Counted from the stretch's first letter, positions 1 to 10,635 are shown. The stretch: 64,000 nucleotides of DNA from Nilaparvata lugens (GCF_014356525.2 NC_052516.1:21532257-21596256), one strand, 5' to 3'. The notes: generated from the sequence alone by a model not told the origin. Translations and numbers: made by a program.

Positions 1-519
1 GAATCACACAAATTATTAAGAATTTATTGTAACTGTAATGAACGTGATCTATCAAATACTTCTATTAAATAATAAAATAACTGAAGATTGTAAACTAAAT
101 TTATCAGATGTGAAATGCATATTAGCTGAACAATCTTCAAGACTTTTTAATATCCAACACAATACAATCTTCAAATAATATCCAATACTATTCCCTCAAA
201 TAGCTAAAACTAGAGGGATTAAAATATGTGTAAACTGTATTTATTGAAAATGTGTTTTGAGATAAATAAATTGAAATTGAAAAAAAAATTGAAATTAATA
301 CTAACACAACTATACTAATCATCAATATCAAAATACTAAGTATCAATACTAATGCAATTGAATGTTCTATGTTTGAATATATTGAATCGGCAAATATACT
401 TGAAAGGAAAGGATTCTATGCTATCTATTCTATTTTCGAGATGATTATTATTTGAAATGTTTTAAGTCAATTTTGAGTTGATTAATTATTTGTTGATTAA
501 CATATTGAATTGTTTGCAG
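1..519. other. AT-rich intron upstream of the first visible pumilio exon
   Basis: No coding signal or recognisable repeat. It contains A-rich and ATACTAA-like stretches, and ends in the TTGTTTGCAG acceptor of the 520 exon. The preceding Pum exon is outside the window. Confidence 0.6.
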
Positions 520-657
520 ACATCTTCAGACCAAGAAGGAAAGAAAGACAAAGAGAAGGCCCCCTCCTCTCCCCTATGACGGCACAAAGAAGGAACTCGA
601 AAACGGAGTCACTCAGAACGGAGTACAAAACGGACTCGACGATGACAAAGCTTTCAA
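520..657 (+). CDS. pum: pumilio internal coding exon (N-terminal region), with an apparent 1-bp frameshift
   Basis: Internal exon of a Pumilio-family post-transcriptional repressor, a cytoplasmic protein that binds UGUA-type elements in 3' UTRs. It starts after a pyrimidine-rich TTGTTTGCAG acceptor and ends at the GTGAGT donor at 658. From 520 in frame it reads SDQEGKKDKEKAPSSP and then hits a TGA at 577. The next frame over continues as YDGTKKELENGVTQNGVQN and ends LDDDKAF. The junction is the CCCC run at 571-574. Dropping one C gives one continuous peptide and changes the length from 138 to 137 nt. That leaves phase 2, exactly what the next exon needs (AA + T = Asn). From memory, human PUM1 has SDENDKGEKKNKGTFDG, then a short linker running into SRTPG, which matches this order. 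The frameshift is more likely an assembly or allelic indel than a pseudogene, because splice sites and downstream phase are intact. The exon's role is disordered linker, not the RNA-binding repeats. Confidence 0.75.
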
Positions 658-689
658 GTGAGTACTTACATCCAATAAGGAGGTATAGT

Positions 690-818
690 TATTATTAAAC
701 AAAAATCCAAATTAAATGCTGTAAATCTAGCTTTTTACCCTGTTGTCAATATCTGCAGTAGCAGAAGTTTTCGGGGTGACAGCATTTAATTTGGATTTTT
801 GTTTTATAATAATTATTC
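690..818. mobile_element. MITE family A, internally deleted copy
   Basis: Inverted ends: AAACAAAAATCCAAATTAAA on the left and its complement on the right, flanked by TA-rich sequence. It shares the termini and CTTCGGGGTG box with the 1482-1834 element but lacks the tRNA-like centre. It starts 33 bp past the exon donor. Confidence 0.6.
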
Positions 819-921
819 ATTAGCATTTTAATAAATGCAATATTCCAGTTATTCCCATCTGTATTCAGGTATAGTATTTATTGATGTCAAATTTCAGTTA
901 CTTTTATTTCCATATACTGAA

Positions 922-1008
922 TAGTTATTATTATCAAACGAAAATCCAAAGTTAAATGCTTTAAACCACCCCGAAGACTTCTGATGCTGCAAGTATTGAC
1001 AGCAGTTC
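922..1008 (+). mobile_element. MITE family A, solo left end
   Basis: Carries the family A left terminus through CACCCCGAAGACTTCTG and the AAGTATTGACAGCAG box, then stops. It directly abuts the left end of the large palindrome that starts near 1008. Confidence 0.5.
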
Positions 1009-1481
1009 ACAATTCAGAGCTGTAAGAGAGTAGTAAATATATCATAGACTATCTCCTGTTTCTCTATGATAGAGCTTTGATTAATGATTTGACTAATGAC
1101 AAACAATTATGGCAAACCAATGCTTATCAGGTAGTAGCTTTAAAACATGAATGTCAATATATATGTCGTCCACTTAGCTGATTTAGGACATACTATTGTG
1201 CTTTCAAATTATGTAAGTGATTAAGTAAGCGGAAAGTCCATGTTTATTCATATATTTATTTACAGTATTTATTTAGACACAAAATATTCAATGATTGGGA
1301 TAAACCAAGGCCTTTTCCATAATATAAACTTTCTTTAAAATTTGGTCATCATATTGAGGAATTCGCTGTACTTATTTACGTTTTATTCTGGGTTGCTGCT
1401 CTACTTACCAGTCAATTGCAATCATTATTAGGAAGATGGAAATTGTTGTGTAATTGCATTTGTTCGAATGCAAGGAATAAA

Positions 1482-1834
1482 TAATTATTATCAAACGAGA
1501 ATCCAAAATTGAATGCTATAAACCACCCCGAAGACGTCTGCCACTGCAAATATTGACATTAGAATAATCAGCTAGAAGGCAATCTGATGAGAGCTACTAT
1601 CCAAAAAATATTTGCCAGCCCGGGAATCGAACCCGGTATCACATAATTGCCAATCATTTGTGTGTTCATCGTTACACCCTTCGATTCCCGTGCTGGCAAA
1701 TAGTTTTTGGATAGTAGCACTCACCGAATTTCCTTCCAGCTGTTTAATCTGTTGTCAATATTTGCAGATTTAGCATAAGTCTTCGGGGTGGTTTACAGCA
1801 CTTTTTATTTTGGATTTTTGTTCAATAATAATCA
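1482..1834. mobile_element. MITE family A, full foldback copy with tRNA-like core
   Basis: Long inverted termini (ATCCAAAATTGAATGCTATA and CACCCCGAAGAC on the left; GTCTTCGGGGTGGTTTACAG and TTTTGGATTTTTG on the right). The arms continue inward through CTACTATCCAAAAA / TTTTTGGATAGTAG to an 84-nt centre that resembles a tRNA. TA-rich AATAATTA/AATAATCA-like flanks suggest a target duplication. It is inserted at the axis of a larger palindrome. Confidence 0.65.
1614..1697 (-). ncRNA. tRNA-like core of the foldback element (not a functional tRNA)
   Basis: On the minus strand it begins GCCAGCACGGG and ends GGGCTGGC, which pair as an acceptor-like stem. Near its 3' end is CCGGGTTCGATTCCCGG, a canonical T-arm with internal B box, and there is a weak A-box-like GGGTGTAACGATG. 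Anticodon and D arms are not convincing. Probably a tRNA-derived pol III promoter captured in the element. Confidence 0.45.
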
Positions 1835-2194
1835 TTTATGTCTTGCTTTTGAACGAATGCAATGTATCATAGTTTTCAATCTTCCTTATAATGATTAGAA
1901 TTGAATAGTAAATAGAGCAGCAAACTAAGAATGAAACGTAAATAAGTACAGCGGATTCCTCAATTAATTATTGATGACCGAATTTGAAAGAAAATTTATA
2001 TTATTAAAAAGGCCTTGCTTTCTCCCAATCATTGTATGTTTTGTGTTTAAATAAATACTGTAGTTAAATAGATGAAGAAACATGGACTTATCACATACTT
2101 ATTTACTCTTATTTACTCTGAAAAAAAAACACAATATATCCCACATTGTCTAAGTAGACGACGTGTCTAGAGTGGGGCTCACATTTAAAAGTTA

Positions 2195-2925
2195 GCACCT
2201 GATAAACCTTGGTTGTTTGCCTTCCTTGTCTGTCAGTAGTCAAATCATTAAGTCTAAAAATGAACTTTCTACTAGTGATATTTTTTCATAGTTTTTCGAT
2301 TTGTATATCATCAAGCTATCAAAATGAAAACGTTTTCCCAGGAAAACATTTTTTTTCGATCATTACTTTTTGAGATATGAGCGCTCAAAGTTCAAATTTT
2401 TGGCACAGAACATTTCAAATTCAGTAATAGATAAATCCATGAGATTCAGTGGATATATTATTCTTCATGGTATTGATGATTGAATTAAACAAAAATTTTC
2501 TAAAAATATCAATTTTTGATGAAGTTATCCAATTCACCAAAAATAACTTTTTCGAGTTATTTTTGGTCATTTTTAGTAAATTGAATAACTTTCTCAAAAA
2601 TCGATATTTTCTAATCATTTTTGTTTTATTCAATCAACAGTACCATGAATAATTTCTCCTCTGAATCTCAGGGATTTATCTCTTACCGAATTTGAAATGT
2701 TCTGTCCCAAAAATTTGAACTTTGAGCGCTCATATCTCAAAAAGTAATGATCGAAAAAAATGTTTACCTGGGAAAACGTTTTCATTTTGATAGCTTGATG
2801 ATATACAAATCGAAAACCTATGAAAAATATCACTAGTAGAAAGTTCATTTTTAGACTTAATGATTTGACTACTGACAGACAAGGAAGGCAAACAACCAAG
2901 GTTTATCAGGTGCTAACTTTTTAGC
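2195..2925. repeat. 730-bp near-perfect palindrome
   Basis: Left arm boxes GTTAGCACCTGATAAACC, TGACAGACAAGGAAGG (inverted), GAACTTTCTACTAGTGATAT and GAGCGCTCAAAGTTCAAATT all recur in reverse order and orientation on the right. The centre near 2540 itself contains opposed AAAAATAACTTTTT boxes. Confidence 0.7.
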
Positions 2926-3450
2926 CTTTGCTCAGCCCTTAATCGAAGCTCTCTATCTTAGAGAAAAGATAGCAGCTTATTCCATCTTTTCTCTATGGCT
3001 CTAACCTCTTCTAGCCCTGAATTGTTGCCAAATCGGTTGTATGCTATAAAGAAATATGATGAACTAACAAAATGTTCAATCTAAATTTATTTAAAAAATG
3101 TATTATGAAATTATTGAGAAAAATATTTTATTTTATTATGATATTGTCAAATAATGTATTTTGAGATATAAATGGTCGTAACGACTAGAAAAAAACAAGT
3201 AATATTAGATCATAATAGCGGGATAGTTTGAATCTCAGACTTTGGAAGGTGGTGAAAACTGGAGAGAGTGACTTTCTATAATTTCAATTGACTTTATAAC
3301 GTGAAACTCACTATAGCAACTTTGCAATCCATCCTAAAGTGTATGTGTACGTGTCCCCAGTCACTTAAAGTTAAATCAGAAAATAATTTGTTCAATAATA
3401 TCAAGAGGTGGCCTAATGGAGCAAAACTTTGTGACTTCTCCCATCGCCTC

Positions 3451-3690
3451 TTATAGTCTGTCCAAACTGCCATGAGCCCTGAAAGATTGAGCCGACCCTC
3501 GCTCCCTCACGCGCAGGCACACACGGCCGGCCTACCTGCGCCATTGATATACTATGTATACTACGTAGTATACAGGTAGGCAGACCGTCCCTTCACTCAC
3601 ACATACAAAAGGAGACTGCGCTTGTGTGTGTGAGTAGTAGGAGGGTCGGCCTAATCCTTCAGAGCTCATGCTTGTTTGGACAGAGTATAA
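3451..3690. mobile_element. MITE, GC-rich, TIR TATAGTCTGTCCAAAC
   Basis: Left TATAGTCTGTCCAAACTGCC and right end GTTTGGACAGAGTATA are inverted. The internal arms carry CCGACCCTC, CAGGCACACAC and ACCTGC boxes in opposed order, with a TAGTATACTACGTAGTATAC-like palindrome at the centre. No coding potential. Confidence 0.6.
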
Positions 3691-3846
3691 TATTGGAGAA
3701 TTCATATCAGATGTTGTAGCTTTACGCACAGTTGACACTTTGACAACTGTTAACACTGTTAACTGGTAACTGTTGACACTGTTAATTATTTAACTATTAA
3801 CTGTGTTGACACATTACAATGATTCAAACTGTGAGGGTCGTATTAA

Positions 3847-3975
3847 GTGTTTTTTAGGCGTTTTCAGACTGCGTTTTTAGAGTCGGCAGGGCAGGAAGCT
3901 CTCCGATTGGCAGATTGGGTTGTCTCACGAGAAAACGCTTCTAGTGCAATAGTTTTAGTGGTCTGGCCCCAAGCG
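3847..3975. repeat. diverged half-copy related to the 7569-7787 MITE
   Basis: Shares GGCGTTTTCAGAC, AGTCGGCA and GAAGCTCTCCGATTGG with the left arm of the 7569 element. No right arm of comparable quality. Confidence 0.4.
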
Positions 3976-4199
3976 CTTCTTGGGGTTGAAACATGTTGGA
4001 GCGACGAAGGTAGCTTCAGAATTGAGAGTTTTGAATGTATTCATATAATAGCGCACATGATAGGTCTCCTCCAGAATGCACAATCATCTATTTACATGCA
4101 TTTAATGCAGCACTCTTAAGCTTGAACTTACCTTCACTGCTCCATCATGATTCCAACCCTTATAAAATCATCACATTTTTGACTGACTATAGTTGTCAT

Positions 4200-4912
4200 T
4201 ATAAAGAGTGAGTCATATGGGTACCCTTCAATAAATTGGAGACTGTTATATATAACTGTTAAGTTATTGGTCGAATACACCACTTTTTGACGTACAACTG
4301 AATTTCAACCCCTTTCAAGGGGTTGACTTAGGTGTTGTAACTCTATACTAATATTTCAAATGTAAACACCCATTGTGTCGTACATAATTTTAAATGCCTT
4401 CTTAAAAACAAGAAAGATAGCATCAATAAAAATTTTCTATGATATATCTATCCAAAATGGCGGCTGATTGAAGTTTTAATTTTCAAAGAAATAATTGGAT
4501 ACAAGCCATTTCGGATACAAGTAACATAGAACATTTTTATTGATGTCATATTCCTTGTTCTAAAGAAGCCTTTGAAATGATGTACCACACAATGGGTGTT
4601 TACATTAAAAATATTTGAGTTACAGCCCCTCATTTCTTCAAAAACTGAAACTTCGATCAGCCGCCATTTTGGATACAAGTGTCATAGAACATGTTTATTG
4701 ATTCCATCTATCTTGTTTCAAAAAGGCCTTCAAAATGATGTGCCACACAATGTTTGCCACCCACTCATGAGGGGTCGAAATTCAGTTGTACATTAAAAGG
4801 TGGAGTACTCGACCAATAACTTATCCTGAAAGTCACAGTATTATATCTACAACAGTCTCCAACATATTGAGGGGCTTCCATGAACCCCTAGAAGTCATAG
4901 ACTCACTTTGTA
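4200..4912. mobile_element. ~710-bp foldback element
   Basis: Termini AAAGAGTGAGTCATATG and CATAGACTCACTTTG are inverted. GGAGACTGTT, TTATTGGTCGAATACACCAC, GTACAACTGAATTTC, CCATTGTGT and CCAAAATGGCGGCTGAT recur as complements on the other arm. Between the arms the GGATACAAGT..CATAGAACAT..TTTATTGAT module is also directly repeated. No transposase frame. Confidence 0.65.
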
Positions 4913-4930
4913 TATTATGTAGTCTGTGTA

Positions 4931-5152
4931 CCTAAAGCTGCGTACAGATATACGCGCCTCCAACCCGCTCCACGCACGCTCCGCCCTCGTTCCGCCATCG
5001 CTCCGCCACCACTCTGCACTAGCACCGATCATGAACGTTACGGGAGATGTTAGCTCTTCTCGCGTTCCACTCTTGCTTCCCTGTCGATCATCAATCGCTC
5101 TGCTCGAGTGACGTTCGGTTGCGGAGCAGAGCGAAAGTCTGTACGCACCTTA
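4931..5152. mobile_element. MITE family C, GC-rich internal variant
   Basis: Termini GCGTACAGATATACGCGCC and GTCTGTACGCACCTTA match those of the elements at 43276 and 62425, but the internal sequence is different: CGCTCCGCC-type GC-rich repeats. So one terminal family has two unrelated interiors. Confidence 0.5.
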
Positions 5153-5579
5153 ACGAAATACATTTATGATTTATTTGTGTAATAAACTTGAGAATTTTTT
5201 GTGAGTATGATATGTGATCTGTTGGTTGATGTTAAGCCCCCTCCGTGATATATTTTTTTTGGAATTAGCACATTCAATTAGAAACACGCGGTACATACAT
5301 TCACCGGCATGATGTAGTCTCTGTAATTCAAGACATTGTAGGTCTGAATCACAAAGCACTTTGCCATACTTGTTCAATTCTGATGCGTTCAACGATATTG
5401 ATTAAGATTGACTTATGCAAGATCATAAAGAAATACGAATTCCCAATTTTCATAATACCACGGGTGGTCTGAACAATAAGCAAAATATAAGATACTTTCT
5501 CGAATTCTCTTTTCAAAACAATCTTATTATTCTACTTAATTCTCCCATTGGTATTCACATAGTTATTGGCGTTTAATTT

Positions 5580-5710
5580 GTAAAATATTATTTTCCTACA
5601 GATACCCTGAAAAGTGACCATTTGTGCACTGATTGCAGGCTGCAAAGAATCACTTTTCCGCACTAGTGCGCAAAGTGAGTACTTTGCGTACTCCAGATTT
5701 GCAGCATGAC
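5580..5710. repeat. short palindrome with GCACTAGTGCGCAAAGT
   Basis: GTGCACTGATTGCAGGCTGCAA and TTGCAGCATGACAACGCAAA are loosely opposed around CGCACTAGTGCG. The GTGCGCAAAGT and TTGCAGC boxes are shared with the hairpin at 6006. Confidence 0.4.
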
Positions 5711-6005
5711 AACGCAAAATAGTTAGTAGGTTATATGGAGCACCAGTGCAGCAAAATCAAAATTAAGTTGGTAACAGTGACTGCTGTGGCTGCTATAGTG
5801 AGCAGAGGTGCAACGAAGCACAACGCGCTAATTATTAAGTAGATATTATAACCAAGGACAACGACAGCACAGTGCCACCACAGCACACACCACACAGCTG
5901 CCCCCCCGCCATTCAAACACACATACATTATTCAGGCAATTTTACCCATAATTACCCACTTTTCATATTCAATGGTAACTGTAGGAAAAATTTAATGTGA
6001 AATAC

Positions 6006-6116
6006 GTGCGCAAAGTTCGTTTGCTGCACTCATGAAACCATTCCGCCCTCGCCTACGGCTCGGGCGTAAACGTTTCTTTCGATGCAGCAAACTGTCACTT
6101 TGCGCACTAGTTGCAC
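6006..6116. repeat. 110-bp hairpin element, GTGCGCAAAGT termini
   Basis: GTGCGCAAAGTTCGTTTGCTGCA on the left pairs with TGCAGCAAACTGTCACTTTGCGCAC on the right. The centre contains the palindrome CGCCCTCGCC-TAC-GGCTCGGGCG. MITE-like, no coding content. Confidence 0.55.
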
Positions 6117-6599
6117 AAATAACTATTTCCAAGCTGATTTCCTCTTTATCTGACGATAATCTTACCATTCGATCTCAGTTTCTGGATGAGGGAACAAGAG
6201 TAAGTCGTTAGACTAGGACAAAGACCTTAATTGCTACACAGGCACAGACTTTAATATCATATAACTTTATGCATGTAATTGGTGTTTCTAAATGAATGAC
6301 TCGATTCCAGGTAATTTTCAGGGGAAAAAACTCAACATTAAGAGATCCCACACTCAATTAAAATTTATCACATTCTTGATTACTCACAAAATACTCAAGT
6401 TTATGAAAATGCTTCATATTGTTCAATAGGCTCTGTATTGGGTATACTATCGACATTCAAGTATTATATCGGTTAGTGTCCCAAATAGGATGGTTGATTA
6501 TTAAATTGCACTTTAATGTATTTCAATAACCATTATTTTTACATTTTTAATTTAGTTAAATTTGTTCATCCAAGAAAACGTCACTATTAGCAGAAGTGG

Positions 6600-6670
6600 T
6601 ACTATAATGAGCTGCGATGAGTCCACCTCAAGGGTGTCAGGTGAGCGGCGATAATGCCACCTAAGGGGTG
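6600..6670 (+). repeat. short tandem direct repeat
   Basis: Two copies of about 33 bp: GCGATGAGTCCACCTCAAGG and GCGATAATGCCACCTAAGG, each followed by GGTGTCAG. Confidence 0.45.
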
Positions 6671-6869
6671 TCAGTTCCGCTTTATTGGAAATTGAATACA
6701 TGGAAACTGGAGTCAATTATGGAATTAGTACGAGAGAGACTGTACCAAAATCAGTTCTCAAAAATAGTTCTCACTATTCCCACAAGAACAGTTAAATGTA
6801 CTAGAACAGTTTGAAATATATAAGCACACCAAACAACAGCCAAATAATATTCTAAATGACCAAATCAAC

Positions 6870-7072
6870 TTTTCCTCCCACACCCTGTTTGACAAACTCA
6901 TTTAAGTCCTCCTCCATTCACCGCCAAAACTCCCCTGCACCCCCACTCTGACCAAATTCCATCCTCATAACCTTAATTAGTTTCTGTTTGGCTTGAAAAT
7001 GTGCAATACCAGCACGAAACGGACGTCGCCACATCAAAGAATGTGAGTGTTTTTTCACTTTTAAAATTTTAT
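6870..7072 (-). repeat. dispersed ~200-bp repeat, inverted partner of 41585-41800
   Basis: CACACCCTGTTTGACAAACT, CGCCAAAACTCCCCTGCA, TCTGTTTGGCTTGA and GTGCAATACCAGCACGAAACG all recur as complements, in reverse order, at 41585-41800. The two copies flank the 11152 coding exon in opposite orientation. Confidence 0.6.
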
Positions 7073-7308
7073 TAAATACGATAGTATTAAATTGATACTG
7101 AAGCTACAGATACTAGCTTTCTGTCTATTTTACTTCAATTGAGTAATCCAAATACTGTAGAATGCTTGTATTTGATCATGAAAAGAACATGGATGGCAGA
7201 ACTTGGAACGCGTGACTGCTCTTTGTGTGCTCACAGCCTGATCTCTAATGAAACTTGTGGACTGATGCTGGTACAGGCTCTACGGTTTTTATGATATGAC
7301 TATCTTAT

Positions 7309-7539
7309 AAGGCCCGCCGCGAAGTAGACCCACGCTAATCCACGAAAAGCAACCCACGCCGTGGCATGTTTTGTAAACCATTGCTAGGCTTCTCCAGACA
7401 TCTGTGTAATACATGCAATGAATAATCCACTTGCCAGCTAATTGATTAAGAATAAATCTATAGCAATGGTTTACAGAACATCACACGGCGTGGGTTGCTT
7501 TTCGTGGATTAGCGTGGTTCTACTTTGCTGCGGGCCTAA
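7309..7539. mobile_element. MITE, TIR GGCCCGCMGCRAAGTAGA
   Basis: About 50-bp inverted termini. GGCCCGCCGCGAAGTAGA, CACGCTAATCCACGAAAAGC and AACCCACGCCGTG appear in complement at the right end, closing with GCGGGCC. TTA/TAA flanks are possible target sequence. Confidence 0.7.
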
Positions 7540-7568
7540 GGGTAGGTAACCGTAGTAAGGGTAACCAT

Positions 7569-7787
7569 AAGGGCAGAGAGAGACACATGAGGCGTTTTTT
7601 CAGACGAGTCGGCACTGCACAACAGGACAGAAAGCTCTCCGATTGGTTGATTCTCGATAATACACACCCAACCAGCTGAATGGCTGATTGGGTATGCGAT
7701 CGAGAATCCGCCAATCGGAGAAATTTCTGTCCTGTCGAGCTGTGCCGACTCGTCTGGAAAAAACGCCTCATGTGTATTGGCCCTAAA
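7569..7787. mobile_element. MITE, TIR ACACATGAGGCGTTTTTT
   Basis: ACACATGAGGCGTTTTTTCAG then ACGAGTCGGCAC on the left face GTGCCGACTCGT and AAAAAACGCCTCATGTGT on the right. Inside, CTCTCCGATTGGTTGATTCT and its complement lie around a GCTGAATGGCTGAT centre. It abuts the neighbouring elements on both sides, making a MITE tract from 7309 to 7950. Confidence 0.7.
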
Positions 7788-7950
7788 GGCGGATTCCCAC
7801 TCATCAGAGTCTGTGGCCGATACAGTGAACAAACAATTCTTATGAGTTCTAATGGGAGGGTTCTCAGCGAGTATGAATAGTCCCATTAAAACGTATGGGA
7901 ATAGTATTCTCACTGTACCGGACACGTCCACTGATACTGAATCCGTCTTA
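7787..7950. repeat. short inverted repeat with GGATTC ends
   Basis: AAGGCGGATTCCCACTCATC, GAGTCTGTGGCCGATACAGTG on the left pair loosely with CACTGTACCGGACACGTCC, ACTGAATCCGTCTT on the right. Probably a third MITE. Confidence 0.45.
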
Positions 7951-8383
7951 TGCGATGTGTGACTGCATATTTAATACTGCAGGGTCAGTAGAAAGTAGTA
8001 AATCTGCTGGGCGTCCTTATACAGTGGTGGTCCATCCAGAAATCGTATAATAGAGATTGTACCAGCATTAGTTCCCGCTTTCTGAGCTCTGTTAAGTGAC
8101 GTGATACAGCTTTGAGCCTTGGTCGTATCTCATTGAAGCTCTGTTGATCATGACAGTTCCCCATATTTGTCTCCTCCACTAATATTTCAAACAAACATCG
8201 AACTTTGATAATTTAACAAATTAAGAATAGTTGAAAATGAAAGCTATGTTGGAAATTTTATTTAGTTTATAGTCATTTAAAACCGACCATCCTTTTTGCG
8301 ATATTCCTTTATATAGAAACAAAATGGTGTTTATGGTCCCTACATACGTTTTAATATTGAAGCACTGTTTTGTTATTCTAATA

Positions 8384-8592
8384 CCGACATGCAGTCATTT
8401 ATTTGATGCAATAAACGATTTGTTTACTCACAGACTGAAGTATCTTCGGAATTCGTGAACTCATTTTTAAAAGTGGTGAAGATCGTTTGGACGGATGTGT
8501 TGAAAATGAGTTCATGAAACTTGAAAACAACGCTCCAGTCTGTCAGTAAACAAATCGTTCATTGCACCAAATAAATTACTATGCCGGTGTGT
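8384..8592. mobile_element. MITE, TIR with AAACGATTTGTTTACT
   Basis: Left: GCAATAAACGATTTGTTTAC then CACAGACTG. Right: CAGTCTGTCAGTAAACAAATCG then TTCATTGCACC. Internal GAACTCATTTT and AAAATGAGTTCATGAA are also opposed. Confidence 0.6.
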
Positions 8593-9198
8593 GATTGAAA
8601 AATTGTCTGTTAACACATCTCAGTTCGGAATGGATCAAGAAACAATCATCTTTTGATATTCAGTAACAGAATATCAATCAAACAATCATTTATTCATCTA
8701 TACAATTATTACAGTTATCTATAATAGATATCATAATCTGAAAGAGAAAAGCTAAGCTTAGCTTGTTTTATTCCTCATTAAAATTTCAATATCACATGAA
8801 GTAGCTTCAGTGGTAGTTGATTCCTTGAAACACACCTTGGGATGAATTGAAAATTTGCACTTGCAACTTTGAAAAGCTTTTTCAAAGCAAATCTCAGATC
8901 TAGAAAATTCCTTCATTAGTCTGATATAGGTTATGTAGGCTAAGTTTGATGAAATATTGGACATTCGTGTCGTTCATTTCAAGTGACTATTGAGCTTGTG
9001 ATTTGTTGATGTTCGTCTATTTAATTGATTGGAGGCACAAATCATACAAATTCCTCTTAAAACTCTAGTCAATTAATTTGATTCAATTACTTATTGAGAC
9101 AGGGAGTTGCATATGCATACTTAACTGGCAGATGTGAATCCATGAACTGAGATTTTCAGTTCGATGAACCGGTGTTTGAAGGGTAGACTCATGATATC

Positions 9199-9307
9199 TA
9201 TTGTGAGATTCAGTTTTAACTGTTGGCATTCACAAATTTTGTCATAAATCAAATCAATGCTTCTCTTTCAAATCAATTCTGACGGTTCAAAGTGAATCTC
9301 ACTATAG
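9199..9307. mobile_element. MITE family B (about 95-110 bp)
   Basis: Family termini TGAGATTCAGTTTTAACTGT on the left and CAAAGTGAATCTCACTATAG on the right, with the CAATGCTTC centre. One of nine copies I count in the window (others at 15712, 21131, 45858, 56384, 57800, 58167, 58262, 59633). Confidence 0.6.
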
Positions 9308-9321
9308 TCTCTCGATTTGCA

Positions 9322-9464
9322 GTCTTCACACTTAGCAACTTCTCGCTTACACGACTGCAGGAATGTCCTCCGATTGGTTAATTCTCACCAACAGCTGATT
9401 CTTGGCCAATTGGAGGACATTCTTGGTGTCTTGTCGGCGAGAAATCTGCTAAGTGTGGAAATGA
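9322..9464. mobile_element. short MITE directly adjoining a family B copy
   Basis: CTTCACACTTAGCA, CTTCTCGC and GGAATGTCCTCCGATTGG on the left are opposed by CCAATTGGAGGACATTC, GCGAGAA and TGCTAAGTGTGGAA on the right. The CTCCGATTGG box is shared with the 7569 element. Confidence 0.6.
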
Positions 9465-10635
9465 CCATTGAGTTGAGTGACAGAAATGAATGCCAGCCAA
9501 GGAGTTCCAAAGATTACATGTTTTCTCATGATAAGTTTGTGAATCAAGACAAGAAGTACTCGTGAATACGTCTTGCTCTTCACCAGCTTGAAATGAAGTC
9601 TGTGGTGTGTGTGAGTTTTATAAATAATAGATTGATTGATTATTTGCCTTTATTAGGGCGGAGTTAGGACTCCAGGTCCTCTCTGCCACACAACCCTTTA
9701 CAAAATAAAAAAAAAATATACATAAGAATACAAACATAATAGATAACATTATTATGTAATAAGATTACATAAGATTAATAGAAAGAAATGATAATCTTAA
9801 TCAAAATACAATCACATATGTAATAAAAGAGAATCTTTAACTTAATTCATAAATGCAATGGAAAACAATATTTCAAAACCACTTTTGATAAATCCTATGA
9901 GAAAATAGATACCGTATTAGATAATATTAATAGATAGATAGATGATTGAAAGATAGTTGAGGATTCAGGTACTTTTGTAGATTCCATTCCATAGGGGGGG
10001 TAACATGTCTCATAGGCAACCTGAGAAACGTCTCTGAGACAAAAATCGCGCAACTTATGTCTCCTAGTGTCTACTATAATCTGAATAAAAAAAAGTTTAA
10101 ACTTGGACAAAATATCCGAGTTACCGAATAGTACGAAATTCCAATCCTTCCATGCAAGTCTATAGAACTGGATATATCCCCCCACACACAGTATTGGTAT
10201 CCTTGTGGTTTTCTTCAGTAGTGGTATTCTTGTAATATTAATATGATTAAACTTTATTATAAAATGCATTTCGAAAAATAAAAAGTGATTTGATTCAAAA
10301 TGACATACAGTCGATGCAGAGTTGTCAATTTGAATATGATTTTTATTATTCATGTGAGCTTGCATGAAAAGATAGAAATTTTGCACTATTTGGCAACAGG
10401 GATTTAAGTTCAAGTCTGAACTTGTTCTATTCAGGGTATAGGCTTTACATACACCTCTAAGCTGAAACTGGAAACTGAACATCTGTTAATCTTTACAGCC
10501 TGAATTTATTATTCAATTCTTTAGTAACAACACTATCTAAACAATAGTCACACCTCATACATTACTATAACATTAAAACATGCTTATAATTTGTCAACAG
10601 TGTTGAGTGAGATGTAGTGATATTTATTCATATTG

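Larger units (their letters stand above)
1008..3023. mobile_element. ~2 kb composite foldback element (nested palindromes)
   Basis: The outer ends are inverted and imperfect: CACAATTCAGAGCTGTAAGA on the left and CTAGCCCTGAATTGTTG on the right, each followed inward by a CTCTATGATAGAGCTTTGA-like box. Inside, about 1075-1480 is the inverted partner of about 1840-2250 (shared TTTGGTCATCAT, GTACTTATTTACGTTT and CCAATCATTG-type boxes), and about 2195-2530 is the inverted partner of about 2545-2925 and nearly identical to it. A family A MITE occupies the centre of the first palindrome. There is no transposase reading frame. As intron RNA these arms would form very long duplexes. Confidence 0.6.

Noticed and set aside
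1614..1697. A functional tRNA gene
   Set aside because: The T-arm is canonical, but the D and anticodon arms do not fold well and it is embedded in the loop of a foldback element.
9895..10482. 195-codon minus-strand open frame
   Set aside because: Composition is irregular, no recognisable domain, and it lies in intron opposite to the gene. It may cover an old repeat, but I cannot support a protein.
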